From the NCBI RefSeq assembly GCF_020880695.1, contig NZ_JAJIWO010000001.1:1104141-1168140 (forward strand): a DNA stretch of 64,000 bases, written 5' to 3'. Of this stretch, positions 24,936 to 33,563 are shown piece after piece; the stretch's first letter is position 1, and each line of letters begins with the position of its first letter. The position numbers and the translations under genes were made by a program. Source of the DNA: Mucilaginibacter sp. UR6-11 (GTDB taxonomy: Bacteria > Bacteroidota > Bacteroidia > Sphingobacteriales > Sphingobacteriaceae). The notes under the pieces were generated by a model. The model searched no databases. It was not told where the DNA came from and worked only from the letters and a program-made list of their open reading frames with translations.

Positions 24936-26063
24936 TTACTGCCAAGGTGTATTTTTAAAATTACTTACAACATCTTTAAGAGCGGTAGTTAGCCAGGGGT
25001 TTAAACTTCCACCATGGGCAGTCACCGCCCCTACGCCATTATTTCCAGTATCGGTTGCGGCAACCACAGCCCATACCAAACCATAATGTACGTCATACGT
25101 AGGCCAATACTCAACAAAATTTCCGTCATTTTGCAGCAGGTAAAATGCATATTGAACCGTATGCATCCCGGTATTATTGTATAACATTGACGCCCAGGCA
25201 CCTGAAACCGGATTTGTAGGGGTGTGATCTCCTGTATACAGAACTAAATTACCGTCGCTCTGAAAATATAAACCCGTTGGTGATTTCCCTACAGTCCTGC
25301 TTGACCAAAGGCCGGTTTCTGATCCATCAGTATTTTTTTTGTAGAGCACTAAATTTCCGTCAACTTGCAATGTTAGCCTGTAAAGATGATTTGGCGAATA
25401 AATTGATTGACCGACAAGCAAAACCGGCTGAGTATCACTTACACTAATTTTAGTACTTCCATAACGGCTGGTAGTGGAGGTAGTAATATATGGATCTCCC
25501 TCCACTATATTACATTGCAAGGTTGAACCTTGTAGAAAAAAAACATCTAATGTTGGCCAGTCAATTGGCGGGGTTGTTACAGTCCCGGTAGATCCAATGC
25601 TTACAGTAGTATAAGTGGTAGAAGAGGTCAAATCCATAAGCAGGTTATTTTTATCCCAATAAAAAACATCAAGATAAACCGTACCGCCTATATCAGCCGC
25701 TGGTATACTAGCAGTAGTTGTTTTACTATAAAGATAGCTGCCAGCAAATTCAAAGTCTCCAACACTTATATCTGAAGATGATAAATTTGGAGCTGTTAAA
25801 TCTGTAAATACTCCTGAAGGGCTTTTATAAACCAATCGCACATAGGCGATAGTGGTTTCATATTGGCCATTCGAATCAAAGCCACGGGTTAATGAAAAAC
25901 TAAAAGTTACGTTGGTTGATCCGCTTGTCCCTATGGCTACTTTACCATTATTTAAATTATTGGTTGCTATTGAAAATGAATTTATAGCTATTGCGGCCTT
26001 TGATTTACTAATGCCTGATATTAATACAAACAATATTATGATAGTTCTAAAAAAATGCTTCAT
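24936..26063 (-). CDS. Secreted bulb-type (mannose-binding) lectin-domain protein
   Basis: About 375 residues. The start ATG at 26063 gives a clean signal peptide (MKHFFRTIIILFVLISGISKSKAA); the frame is open further upstream but would overlap the preceding gene. Residues about 25-155 look like an Ig-like beta-sandwich. After a Pro-rich linker a bulb-lectin domain follows with three full QxDxNxVxY sites: QVDGNLVLY, QSDGNLVLY and QNDGNFVEY, which bind mannose in monocot lectins and LlpA-type bacteriocins. No catalytic motif is seen. It lies 4 bases after a lipoprotein gene and within a surface-glycan region, so a glycan-binding surface or released protein is likely. Confidence 0.8.
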   Translation of the reverse strand: MKHFFRTIIILFVLISGISKSKAAIAINSFSIATNNLNNGKVAIGTSGSTNVTFSFSLTRGFDSNGQYETTIAYVRLVYKSPSGVFTDLTAPNLSSSDISVGDFEFAGSYLYSKTTTASIPAADIGGTVYLDVFYWDKNNLLMDLTSSTTYTTVSIGSTGTVTTPPIDWPTLDVFFLQGSTLQCNIVEGDPYITTSTTSRYGSTKISVSDTQPVLLVGQSIYSPNHLYRLTLQVDGNLVLYKKNTDGSETGLWSSRTVGKSPTGLYFQSDGNLVLYTGDHTPTNPVSGAWASMLYNNTGMHTVQYAFYLLQNDGNFVEYWPTYDVHYGLVWAVVAATDTGNNGVGAVTAHGGSLNPWLTTALKDVVSNFKNTPWQ

Positions 26064-26067
26064 CTTA

Positions 26068-26358
26068 TTATTGATTAATTTTAGTAATACCATATTTAAT
26101 TTTGTACTCATTTGCAGTAGCATATTGATTTTCAACATCTTTTATGGTTAGGGAATGACCCCTGACAGTAAAATTTTGTTGATTGACATCAATTTCATCG
26201 TTCGAAACACCTAGTGTTCTGGATAAATAGGTTTTTAATGTTTCGACGTTGATGTTTCCCTGCGAAGTAGGTTGAATGTTCTTGTCTGCTTTGCAACTTA
26301 TTAAGTTGGCAGATAGAACCAATGCGACGAAGCCGGTAAGGCACGCGTGGTTTTTCAT
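26068..26358 (-). CDS. Small lipoprotein, likely partner of the lectin protein
   Basis: A 96-residue lipoprotein. The signal peptide ends in the lipobox LISC (Cys22), then a short linker and about 60 residues of alpha/beta-like sequence (VETLKTYLSRTLGVSNDEIDV, FTVRGHSLTIKDVEN). I do not recognise the family. The 4-base gap to the lectin gene indicates co-transcription. It could anchor, chaperone or protect against the lectin, but no direct evidence exists. The 193 bases upstream, to 26551, are AT-rich, with no gene, and hold the promoter. Confidence 0.75.
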   Translation of the reverse strand: MKNHACLTGFVALVLSANLISCKADKNIQPTSQGNINVETLKTYLSRTLGVSNDEIDVNQQNFTVRGHSLTIKDVENQYATANEYKIKYGITKINQ

Positions 26359-26551
26359 AGATGATAAGTTTAAGTTTTATATTATAACAATGCTAACAAA
26401 TAAAAAGCACTGTTATTAACTTTAACTAAAATGTTACATTTTAGTTAAAATCATCTGCAGAAGAAAATACGACGTTTATTTTACTATCCGGCAAATTATC
26501 AGAGCGTACCGGGCCGATAAAAAAGCTGTTTAATTAAAACGATAAAATAGA

Positions 26552-28399
26552 TCAATCCGCGCTAAAAGTTTGCATATCTATCAACTTGCGGTATAAGCCG
26601 TTATGATTGATTAGCTCCTGGTGATTACCGGTTTCCACAATCCGGCCATTCTCTAATACCACAATAATATCTGCGTTTTGTATGGTGCTTAAACGGTGCG
26701 CGATGATTAATGATGTGCGGTTTTTCATCAGGTTATTCAACGCATCCTGTACTAATTTTTCAGACTCGGTATCTAACGCCGATGTAGCTTCATCCAGCAA
26801 CATAATTGGCGGGTTAGTTAGTACCGCGCGCGCTATGCAGATCCGCTGGCGCTGCCCGCCGGATAGCTTGGTGCCGCGGTCGCCGATGTTGGTGTTATAA
26901 CCATTTTCGGTTTCCAGGATGAAGTTGTGTGCATTGGCAATGCGTGCTGCTGCCTCAACTTGCTCTGGCGTGGCATCTGTTTTACCGAAGGCGATGTTAT
27001 TATAGATAGAATCGTTAAATAAAATAGATTCCTGGTTAACTACGCCCATTAAACCACGTAATGAATTAGCGGTAATGTGTTTTATCTCGTGATCGTCAAT
27101 AGAAATAGTGCCCGATTTTGGATCCATAAATCTCGGGATCAGATCCATCAGTGTTGATTTACCACCGCCCGACGGGCCAACCAGCGCCACCGTTTTACCC
27201 TTGGGCACGGTAAAGGTGATATCCGACAGAACCACCTTTTCGTCATAGGCAAAATTTACTTTGTTAAAATGCAGGCCTTCATTAAATTCAGTAACAACTA
27301 TGGCATCAGGGGCATCGGTTATTAATGGTTTCTCATCAATCAGTGCCAGTACGCGCTCGCCGGCTGCTATGCCCGAGTGGATATTACTAAACGAGTCTGA
27401 AATAGCTTTGGCCGGCCGCATCAGTTGCGAGAAGATCCCGATGTAAGCTATAAAATGCCCGGCATCCAGATCCGACTTGTGATTTAAAATTAAATACCCA
27501 CCATACATCACTATAAAAGAGATCATGGTAACCGACAAGGTCTCGGATACGGGCGAGGCCAGCTGCTGGCGCCTGGCCATTGACCGGGCGATATTTGAAT
27601 ACGTTTGATTTTCTTTATTAAACCTGTTTTTTATAAAATCGGTAGCGTTAAAAGCTTTAATAATTTTGATCCCTGATAAGGCTTCATCCAGGTAACTGAT
27701 CATATTGCCATAAGATTGCTGCGCGGCAATAGCCTGTGCCTTTAACCTTTTTACAATGCGCGATATGATGAATGCGGAGACAGGAATAACCAATAATGAA
27801 AACAAGGTAAGCTTGGCAGAAATGCTAACCAACGCTATCATATAAGCGATCATGGTAAGCGGCTCTTTAAATATAACCTGTAAGGTGCCGGTTACTGAGT
27901 ACTGGACCACCTGCACATCCGACGAAACTTTGGATATAATATCACCCTTACGCTCATTACTGAAATAAGCCAGGTGCAGATCGATCACATTATTAAACAC
28001 TGTTTTGCGCAAGTTTAATAAGGTATGCACCCGCAGGTTTTCCATAGTGCGTTGCGACAGGTACCTGAACAGGTTCCCCAAAAAAACAAATACAATAATA
28101 ACCAGGCACACAAACTTTAACGCGCCCCAGGCGCCGCCATAATGGATGATATAATATTGCAGGTAATACTTAAACAACTCGGTCATGTGAAAGATTGACG
28201 GAGGATGCCCTGTTTGTGATACCGTAGCAACAGCAGCAGTATTACAGGTATTAGTTGGAAATAAGGCATTTAACAGTGGCCCCAGCAGCACCAGCACCAT
28301 GGTGCTGAAAAACACATACAAAAGTGTAAATAGAATATATGGTATAGCAAATTTTTCAATCGGCCTGGCAAATGAAAGTAGCCTGAAATATGTTTTCAT
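26552..28399 (-). CDS. MsbA-like ABC exporter (half-transporter)
   Basis: A 615-residue exporter with a fused transmembrane domain (six helices, residues about 20-335) and ATPase domain. Walker A is GPSGGGKST, the signature is LSGGQRQR, and Walker B with D-loop is PPIMLLDEATSALDTES. It homodimerises to flip lipid-linked or amphipathic substrates, as MsbA does for lipid A-core. The neighbouring glycosyltransferase genes on the same strand support lipid or glycan export. A large periplasmic loop between the first two helices (GPLLNALFPTNTCNTAAVATV...) is unusually long for MsbA proper. Confidence 0.9.
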   Translation of the reverse strand: MKTYFRLLSFARPIEKFAIPYILFTLLYVFFSTMVLVLLGPLLNALFPTNTCNTAAVATVSQTGHPPSIFHMTELFKYYLQYYIIHYGGAWGALKFVCLVIIVFVFLGNLFRYLSQRTMENLRVHTLLNLRKTVFNNVIDLHLAYFSNERKGDIISKVSSDVQVVQYSVTGTLQVIFKEPLTMIAYMIALVSISAKLTLFSLLVIPVSAFIISRIVKRLKAQAIAAQQSYGNMISYLDEALSGIKIIKAFNATDFIKNRFNKENQTYSNIARSMARRQQLASPVSETLSVTMISFIVMYGGYLILNHKSDLDAGHFIAYIGIFSQLMRPAKAISDSFSNIHSGIAAGERVLALIDEKPLITDAPDAIVVTEFNEGLHFNKVNFAYDEKVVLSDITFTVPKGKTVALVGPSGGGKSTLMDLIPRFMDPKSGTISIDDHEIKHITANSLRGLMGVVNQESILFNDSIYNNIAFGKTDATPEQVEAAARIANAHNFILETENGYNTNIGDRGTKLSGGQRQRICIARAVLTNPPIMLLDEATSALDTESEKLVQDALNNLMKNRTSLIIAHRLSTIQNADIIVVLENGRIVETGNHQELINHNGLYRKLIDMQTFSAD

Positions 28400-28445
28400 T
28401 AAAAATTATAAAGTCTGCAAAGTTAACGTAAAATATCAATTACTG

Positions 28446-29585
28446 TTATGCGGGCAGCAGCGGCCGGGTTGCCTGCCATACATTCTCCAGGCTAATGGTT
28501 GAAATACAGGGAAAGGGCTCATGGCTTTCGGTTTTATAAATGCAGAGCCAGTTGCAATAGTAACATGGCAGTTTTTCATAAACGCAAACCGGCGCGCAGT
28601 TAGTGCCGGCCGGGTAAGGCGCAAACCGTTCAAAATGCCCGCCACCTAAAATACATACCGACGGGGTTTGCGCAGCAACCGCCATGTGTATGGCGCTGGT
28701 TTCGTTAGCTATTAACAGGGCCGAGCTTCCAATTTTTTCTATCAGCTGCGGCAGGGTGGTTTTATTGATCAGGTTTTCAATGCTGCCGGGTTCAAGGTTT
28801 TGCATCAGGTAGTCGCCGGCCCTTGCCTCGGCGGGGCCGCCAATCAGGTAAACCGGCTGGCTGGTGCCCTGCAGTATCCGGCGGATCAGTTGCAAAAACT
28901 TTTCGCCTTGCCAACCGCGTTTAAATGCGCCGGCGCCCGGCAATATGGCTATGCCTTGCTTTTGCCCGCCAGGGGTGTTTATTTGCGGCCATTGGATAGT
29001 GATCTTTGTCTCTAACACAGTTTCAAAAAAGAAGGTGTTTCTTTCAAATTCAAAATAGCTGTCTGCTGGCAGCAGCAAACGCCGGGTATAAAATTTATCT
29101 GTTTTGTTTTTATAGCGGGGCACTATGCCTTCGTTATCACTTTCAAAACCGATGATATGCCTGGCAGCTGTAAGGCCGGCAAAGCCATCAGTAATAAAAA
29201 CACGGGTATAGGTGGGTTGTAATACTGCTTCGTAATTATTGGCGAACAGACGCCAGCCCTGTTTTAACGTTTTTAGCGGGGCCTCGTAAAAATTATTGGG
29301 GTTAACAAAGTACATTTCGCCTAAAAACTGCTCGTCATAGGCCAGGGTAATATCTCGCCAAAGGCTGTTACCCAGCAGGTCTATCCGGTAATCTTTATAT
29401 TTTTCAGATCGCTTTACGATCTCAATAAAATTCCTGAACAGGATATAATCGCCTATAGCATCGGTTTTTATCAGCAGCAAACGTTTTTTTGGTGTCCTGA
29501 ACCTGGCCAGAAGCCTGAAAAACGCCGGCAGCTTAAGCAGCACAAAACGGGTTAGCCTAAATAAGTGGCGGTTTTTGATATCCAT
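28446..29585 (-). CDS. Glycosyltransferase family 9 (heptosyltransferase-like)
   Basis: A 379-residue cytoplasmic GT-B enzyme. The N-terminal LLLIKTDAIGDYILFRNF matches the ADP-heptose acceptor-domain motif, AILPGAGAFKRGW is the phosphate-binding part of the donor site, and ANETSAIHMAVAAQTPSVCI is the typical C-terminal signature (the conserved D-TG-H-A is N-E-TS-IH-A here). The family adds heptose to lipopolysaccharide core. A Cys-rich C-terminus (CVYEKLPCYYCNWLC) is unusual but seen in some Bacteroidota GT9. The start codon overlaps the stop of the upstream gene by one base. Confidence 0.88.
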   Translation of the reverse strand: MDIKNRHLFRLTRFVLLKLPAFFRLLARFRTPKKRLLLIKTDAIGDYILFRNFIEIVKRSEKYKDYRIDLLGNSLWRDITLAYDEQFLGEMYFVNPNNFYEAPLKTLKQGWRLFANNYEAVLQPTYTRVFITDGFAGLTAARHIIGFESDNEGIVPRYKNKTDKFYTRRLLLPADSYFEFERNTFFFETVLETKITIQWPQINTPGGQKQGIAILPGAGAFKRGWQGEKFLQLIRRILQGTSQPVYLIGGPAEARAGDYLMQNLEPGSIENLINKTTLPQLIEKIGSSALLIANETSAIHMAVAAQTPSVCILGGGHFERFAPYPAGTNCAPVCVYEKLPCYYCNWLCIYKTESHEPFPCISTISLENVWQATRPLLPA

Positions 29586-30760
29586 TAGTTAAACGCGCTG
29601 TCCAGCTCCTTATAAATTACAGATTTGCTGAAGCTGTTATTAAATAATTCTTTGGCAAAGGCGCTTTGGGCGGCATAAACTGCTTTATCATTAAGCAGGG
29701 TAATAATGTTAGCGGCAAACCCGGCCGGGTCATCACTTACCAGGCAGCCGTTTAACCTTTTATTGGGTAAACCGTCTATCCCGCGTAATGTACAAACTAC
29801 CGGCAGCCCGTGTGCCAACGCTTCAACCACCTTTACTTTTACACCGGTGCCGGTAAGCATGGGGCAGAGCGCAATTTTTGACCCGGCATAATATTCGTCC
29901 AGGTTTTCGGCATAAGCGATACGCTCAATTTTGTATTGCGCCGGTATAGATTTATTGATCAGCCCGATCACACAGATCTTGATATCCGCGGGCAATAAAG
30001 GGTACACCTTGTCAAAGAACCAATCGGCCGACCGTTTATTATGCACATTATCGCTGGCAACATAAACCAGGTCGTATTTTTTTAAGGCGACCGGTTGTTC
30101 CGTAATATGATCCATATCGATCATCAATGGCACCAAACGCACGTTTGATTTGCAAAACTGCCCAAACACGTATTGTTCCTCATGTGATATGGCCCATACC
30201 TCGTCAAAGCTGTTCAGCCTGCTGATCTCATCCTGAAAAGTTACCCCCAGATTAAAGTTTCTTTTGTATTTAAACTGGGCGGTGATAAAATCATGGGTAT
30301 CTATGATGGTCTTCGCTCCTTTTAGCAGCGACTTGTTTGATACCAGCCCGGCGCAGGTTACATAGCTTATAATAATATCATCGTAGCTATTAGCCTTCAA
30401 TACATCCTCAAAGGCATGCTTTAACCTGATGGTTAAAAACGTGGGGATGTTTGATTTAAGCGGATAAGCGAACCAGTAATAAATCAGGTCCCACAATTTA
30501 TATTTCAAAAAGTATACTATCGGGTTGCCTTTGCCCGGTTTCCTCGGCAGCAAATAAACCTTATCGGCCAGCTTATTATCAATTAAAAAATTGACCGTAT
30601 CCTGCTCGGTTTCCTGATCAGCCTTTTCATGTTTAAGACTGGCAAAATCAACCTGATAGCCTTTCTGCTTAAAATACTTTAATAATTGTATGGCCCGGGT
30701 TTTATTGCCCGCGTTTTGGCGGCCTACATTATCCGGGAAGAAGTAGAGTACCCTTTTCAT
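29585..30760 (-). CDS. Glycosyltransferase (GT4-like)
   Basis: A 391-residue cytoplasmic GT-B enzyme. The start MKRVLYFFPDNVGRQNAGNKTRAIQLLKYFKQKG is the Rossmann beginning of the acceptor domain. DLVYVASDNVHNKRSADWF marks the hinge, and ALCPMLTGTGVKVKVVEALAHGLPVVCT is the donor-domain signature with the E-A-L-A pattern. Donor is unknown. The end overlaps the GT9 gene by one base and the start overlaps the next gene by four bases (ATGA), so the three genes form one translationally coupled unit. Confidence 0.88.
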   Translation of the reverse strand: MKRVLYFFPDNVGRQNAGNKTRAIQLLKYFKQKGYQVDFASLKHEKADQETEQDTVNFLIDNKLADKVYLLPRKPGKGNPIVYFLKYKLWDLIYYWFAYPLKSNIPTFLTIRLKHAFEDVLKANSYDDIIISYVTCAGLVSNKSLLKGAKTIIDTHDFITAQFKYKRNFNLGVTFQDEISRLNSFDEVWAISHEEQYVFGQFCKSNVRLVPLMIDMDHITEQPVALKKYDLVYVASDNVHNKRSADWFFDKVYPLLPADIKICVIGLINKSIPAQYKIERIAYAENLDEYYAGSKIALCPMLTGTGVKVKVVEALAHGLPVVCTLRGIDGLPNKRLNGCLVSDDPAGFAANIITLLNDKAVYAAQSAFAKELFNNSFSKSVIYKELDSAFN

Positions 30761-31635
30761 TTAAGCAGTTTATAATTTCTATACTCGCTTACTCGCCAGC
30801 CGGTCCAATCTTCAATTTTTTGCAGCGCCCTGCGGCGCAGGGTCATTTTCTTTTTCAGTTTATCCAGATCAATATCCAGCTGCCAGTTAGTAGCAGCAAT
30901 ACGTTTTTGCATTACTGCCGGGTGGGTATCCGTAAACCGGATTAATCTATCAGCATTTTTATAGTCGAACTCGTAGGTCTCGGGTACATTTTGTTCTATC
31001 CATGCATCATCATGATAAAACTTATTAAAGCTGCGCAGTTTGTTTTTAAGCCCTGCAGGTGGTTTTACCCAACCGTAATGATATATATAAGCGTCAATTA
31101 GTTTTACGTTGATCTTTCTGTCATTCCACCTAAAGCCCTGCGCATCGCGGTAAGCATGGATAGCCGGGTTATTGCGCAGCACCCTGATCTCGCGGCGGTA
31201 CCAGCGGCGCGAATGCCCGTAATAATCATATGACCCATAAAAATGAAGATATTTAAACAACAACCCTTCTATATCCTTATTATTCAGGTTCTCTTCCATC
31301 TCCTTTTTAATAACCGGGAGATATTTTTCATGCACGCACTCATCGCCCTGGATATAAAAGGCCCAGTCTACGTCAGGCGAAATCCCGTGAAACGCTTTAT
31401 CGGTCTCGACTGCGAATACAGCACCGCCTTCGCGGATGTTTTCATCCCAAACGGTGTTAATGATCCTGATCTTGGGCGAGTTGATGCCTAAGATCAATTG
31501 TCCGGTTTCATCTTCGCTATTGCCCAGGGCCACTACAAACTCGTCACAAAGCGGCAATATGGATGTAATTGCCTCCACAATGGGATAGTCGTTTTTTACC
31601 GCGTTACGTATAAAAGTAAAACCTGCAACCTTCAT
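30757..31635 (-). CDS. Glycosyltransferase family 2 protein
   Basis: A 292-residue GT-A enzyme. VAGFTFIRNAVKNDYPIVEAI opens the Rossmann-like domain; DWAFYIQGDECVHEKYLPVI holds the metal-binding acidic pair in QGDE, in place of the usual DxD. The segment WYRREIRVLRNNPAIHAYRDAQGF resembles family members that act on lipopolysaccharide or capsular chains. No membrane segment. It begins the minus-strand glycosyltransferase unit and lies 112 bases from the divergent GT2 gene. Confidence 0.85.
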   Translation of the reverse strand: MKVAGFTFIRNAVKNDYPIVEAITSILPLCDEFVVALGNSEDETGQLILGINSPKIRIINTVWDENIREGGAVFAVETDKAFHGISPDVDWAFYIQGDECVHEKYLPVIKKEMEENLNNKDIEGLLFKYLHFYGSYDYYGHSRRWYRREIRVLRNNPAIHAYRDAQGFRWNDRKINVKLIDAYIYHYGWVKPPAGLKNKLRSFNKFYHDDAWIEQNVPETYEFDYKNADRLIRFTDTHPAVMQKRIAATNWQLDIDLDKLKKKMTLRRRALQKIEDWTGWRVSEYRNYKLLK

Positions 31636-31747
31636 GTAGTGATATTATATTTATTTAAACCGCGTACTTAAATAAAGTATTTACTTTGTAATACCTTATT
31701 TAAAACGATGCGCCCCAAATATACGCTACTGGTTATAAATAATTGAC

Positions 31748-32479
31748 ATGTTAAACGCCGCAGAAAATATGGTGAAAGCAAACACGCCCAAAATATCCAT
31801 CATTATCGTTACCTATAACGCCGCCGAAACCTTGCAGGCCTGCCTGGATAGCATCTACAGCCAAAAATATCCCGCACTTGAAATTGTGGTGATTGACGGG
31901 CAAAGCACCGACGGCACGGTTAAGATATTAGCAGAAAACAACGACCGCCTGGCCTACTGGAAAAGCGAAAAGGACGCAGGGATCTATGACGCCATGAACA
32001 AAGGCATCAAACACATAACCGGCGGGTGGATCTATTTTTTGGGTGCCGACGATGTACTGTTTGAAGATTTTACTAATTTGGCTTACGAACTAAAAGATGA
32101 AACCACTATTTACTACGGCCGGGTAATGACGCTGGGCGGACCCACCATCCCCGTAAATGAATATGGATTTGCCAAATATGGTCTCTGCCACCAGGCCATG
32201 ATCTATCCAAAGGCGGTTTTTGATAACTATCAATTCAATACCCGCTACCCCATATCTGCCGATTACGCTTTAAATATGGAACTGTATAACAGCGGCGCGT
32301 TCCGTTTTGAATTTCGCGACCATCTGGTAGCCAACTTTAACCAAACCGGAGTATCAAGCACATCAACAGACAAAGTTTTTGAAGCCGACCGCAGCAGGCT
32401 GGTACGCAAATACTTTGGCCCAAAATTATGGCTGCGCTTTTTGTTCTGGCGCTTTAAGAAGAATTTGAAAAAGAAATAA
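31748..32479 (+). CDS. Glycosyltransferase family 2 protein
   Basis: A 243-residue GT-A enzyme. ISIIIVTYNAAETLQACLDSI is the nucleotide-binding start, VVIDGQSTDGTV the second strand, and IYFLGADDVLFED carries the metal-binding DD (residues about 98-99). The WcaA-like pattern AGIYDAMNKGI is conserved. Members extend O-antigen or exopolysaccharide. The start at 31748 gives an N-terminal extension of 7 residues before an alternative ATG at 31769. The gene is monocistronic and followed by a strong terminator. Confidence 0.9.
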   Translation: MLNAAENMVKANTPKISIIIVTYNAAETLQACLDSIYSQKYPALEIVVIDGQSTDGTVKILAENNDRLAYWKSEKDAGIYDAMNKGIKHITGGWIYFLGADDVLFEDFTNLAYELKDETTIYYGRVMTLGGPTIPVNEYGFAKYGLCHQAMIYPKAVFDNYQFNTRYPISADYALNMELYNSGAFRFEFRDHLVANFNQTGVSSTSTDKVFEADRSRLVRKYFGPKLWLRFLFWRFKKNLKKK

Positions 32480-32533
32480 TCCCCCCTAATTGCAGGAAAA
32501 CGAAGCAATGTCGTATAAGGAGATCGCCTATAT

Positions 32534-32577
32534 AAAGAAGCTGCCTGCTCCGGTAAACGGGCAGGCAGCTTCTTTTT
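32534..32577. terminator. Bidirectional terminator between GT2 and ECF sigma genes
   Basis: A 15-bp perfect stem (32534-32548 with 32561-32575), a 12-base loop, then T's; A's precede the left arm. It serves both converging genes. Confidence 0.9.
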
Positions 32578-32594
32578 AATCGATCTGCTTAATC

Positions 32595-33179
32595 TTAATT
32601 TTTTAAGCTCAGTTCTTTGGTTTGCATCATTTTGCGCAGGTTATTTAGCGCGTAACGCATGCGGCCAAGGGCTGTGTTTATGCTAACGTCGGTTATGTCA
32701 GCAATTTCTTTAAAGCTCATATCGCCAAAGTGGCGCATAATCAACACTTCCTTCTGTTCGGATGGTAAAAATTGTATGAGTGTTTTCAGGTCTTTGTGGG
32801 TTTGTTCGCGTACCATACGGTCTTCGGTACTTTCATCGTAGTTACCCAGCACCTCAAAAATATCAAAATCATCCCCGTTGCTAACCATGGGGGCCCGTTT
32901 CTCGCGCCTAAAATGGTCAATAACCAAATTGTGGGCAATGCGGGTTACCCAGGGCAAAAACTTACCTTCTTCATTATACTTGCCGGCTCTGAGTGTATTA
33001 ATAACCTTAATAAAAGTATCCTGAAAAATATCTTCGGCCAGGAACTCATCCTTAACCAAAAGGTAAATAGAAGTGTAGATTTTGGTTTGATAACGGCGAA
33101 TTAGCTCGACTAATCCGTTCTCGTCGCCGCCAATGTACAGATGGATTAGATCCTGATCACTTTGCAATTGAAAATCCAT
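32595..33179 (-). CDS. ECF-type RNA polymerase sigma factor
   Basis: A 194-residue two-domain sigma factor. Region 2: ELIRRYQTKIYTSIYLL and EDIFQDTFIKVINTL, with the promoter-melting segment PWVTRIAHNLVIDHFRR. Region 4: LPSEQKEVLIMRHFGDMSFKEIADI, then SINTALGRMRYALNNLRK. No anti-sigma gene adjoins it. The sequence resembles the abundant ECF factors of Sphingobacteriaceae, including those with general growth-phase or envelope roles, so the target cannot be named. Confidence 0.9.
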   Translation of the reverse strand: MDFQLQSDQDLIHLYIGGDENGLVELIRRYQTKIYTSIYLLVKDEFLAEDIFQDTFIKVINTLRAGKYNEEGKFLPWVTRIAHNLVIDHFRREKRAPMVSNGDDFDIFEVLGNYDESTEDRMVREQTHKDLKTLIQFLPSEQKEVLIMRHFGDMSFKEIADITDVSINTALGRMRYALNNLRKMMQTKELSLKN

Positions 33180-33563
33180 ATAAAGCGTTTACTTTAACTT
33201 AGTTTGAATAAATTGTTAAGTACAGCTTCTAATCGATAGAGATTTCTTTGAGGGGTAAATAAATTGTTACATCAAATAAAACAAATTCTGCGTTAAAAAA
33301 CAAATAATTTTTTTGTGTCATAATATTTATTGCTTTGCGATGTTATTTGGATACTGCTAAAAATTTTAGGATTTTTGCCTTTTCAAAAAAAGCGCACGAT
33401 TATTGGCTATACCTGGTTAGACGCCTTTTTTAACAAAGGTTTAATCGGGTAGCTAAAAATCTATAGCACCATAGTTTACGGACGATGGTTGAAAATGCGG
33501 TTACCAAACAGGAAAAAATAATATGGACCATGGGCCACCGTCTATGGACTAATACAAAGAACA
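33180..33563. other. Intergenic region between ECF sigma factor and uvrA
   Basis: 384 bases without a gene. The left half is AT-rich and carries the sigma-factor promoter region. The right end (33511-33556) is repeat-like low-complexity DNA with near-repeats such as ATGGACCATGGGCC and TATGGACTA, as is common before genes in this window. Confidence 0.6.
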
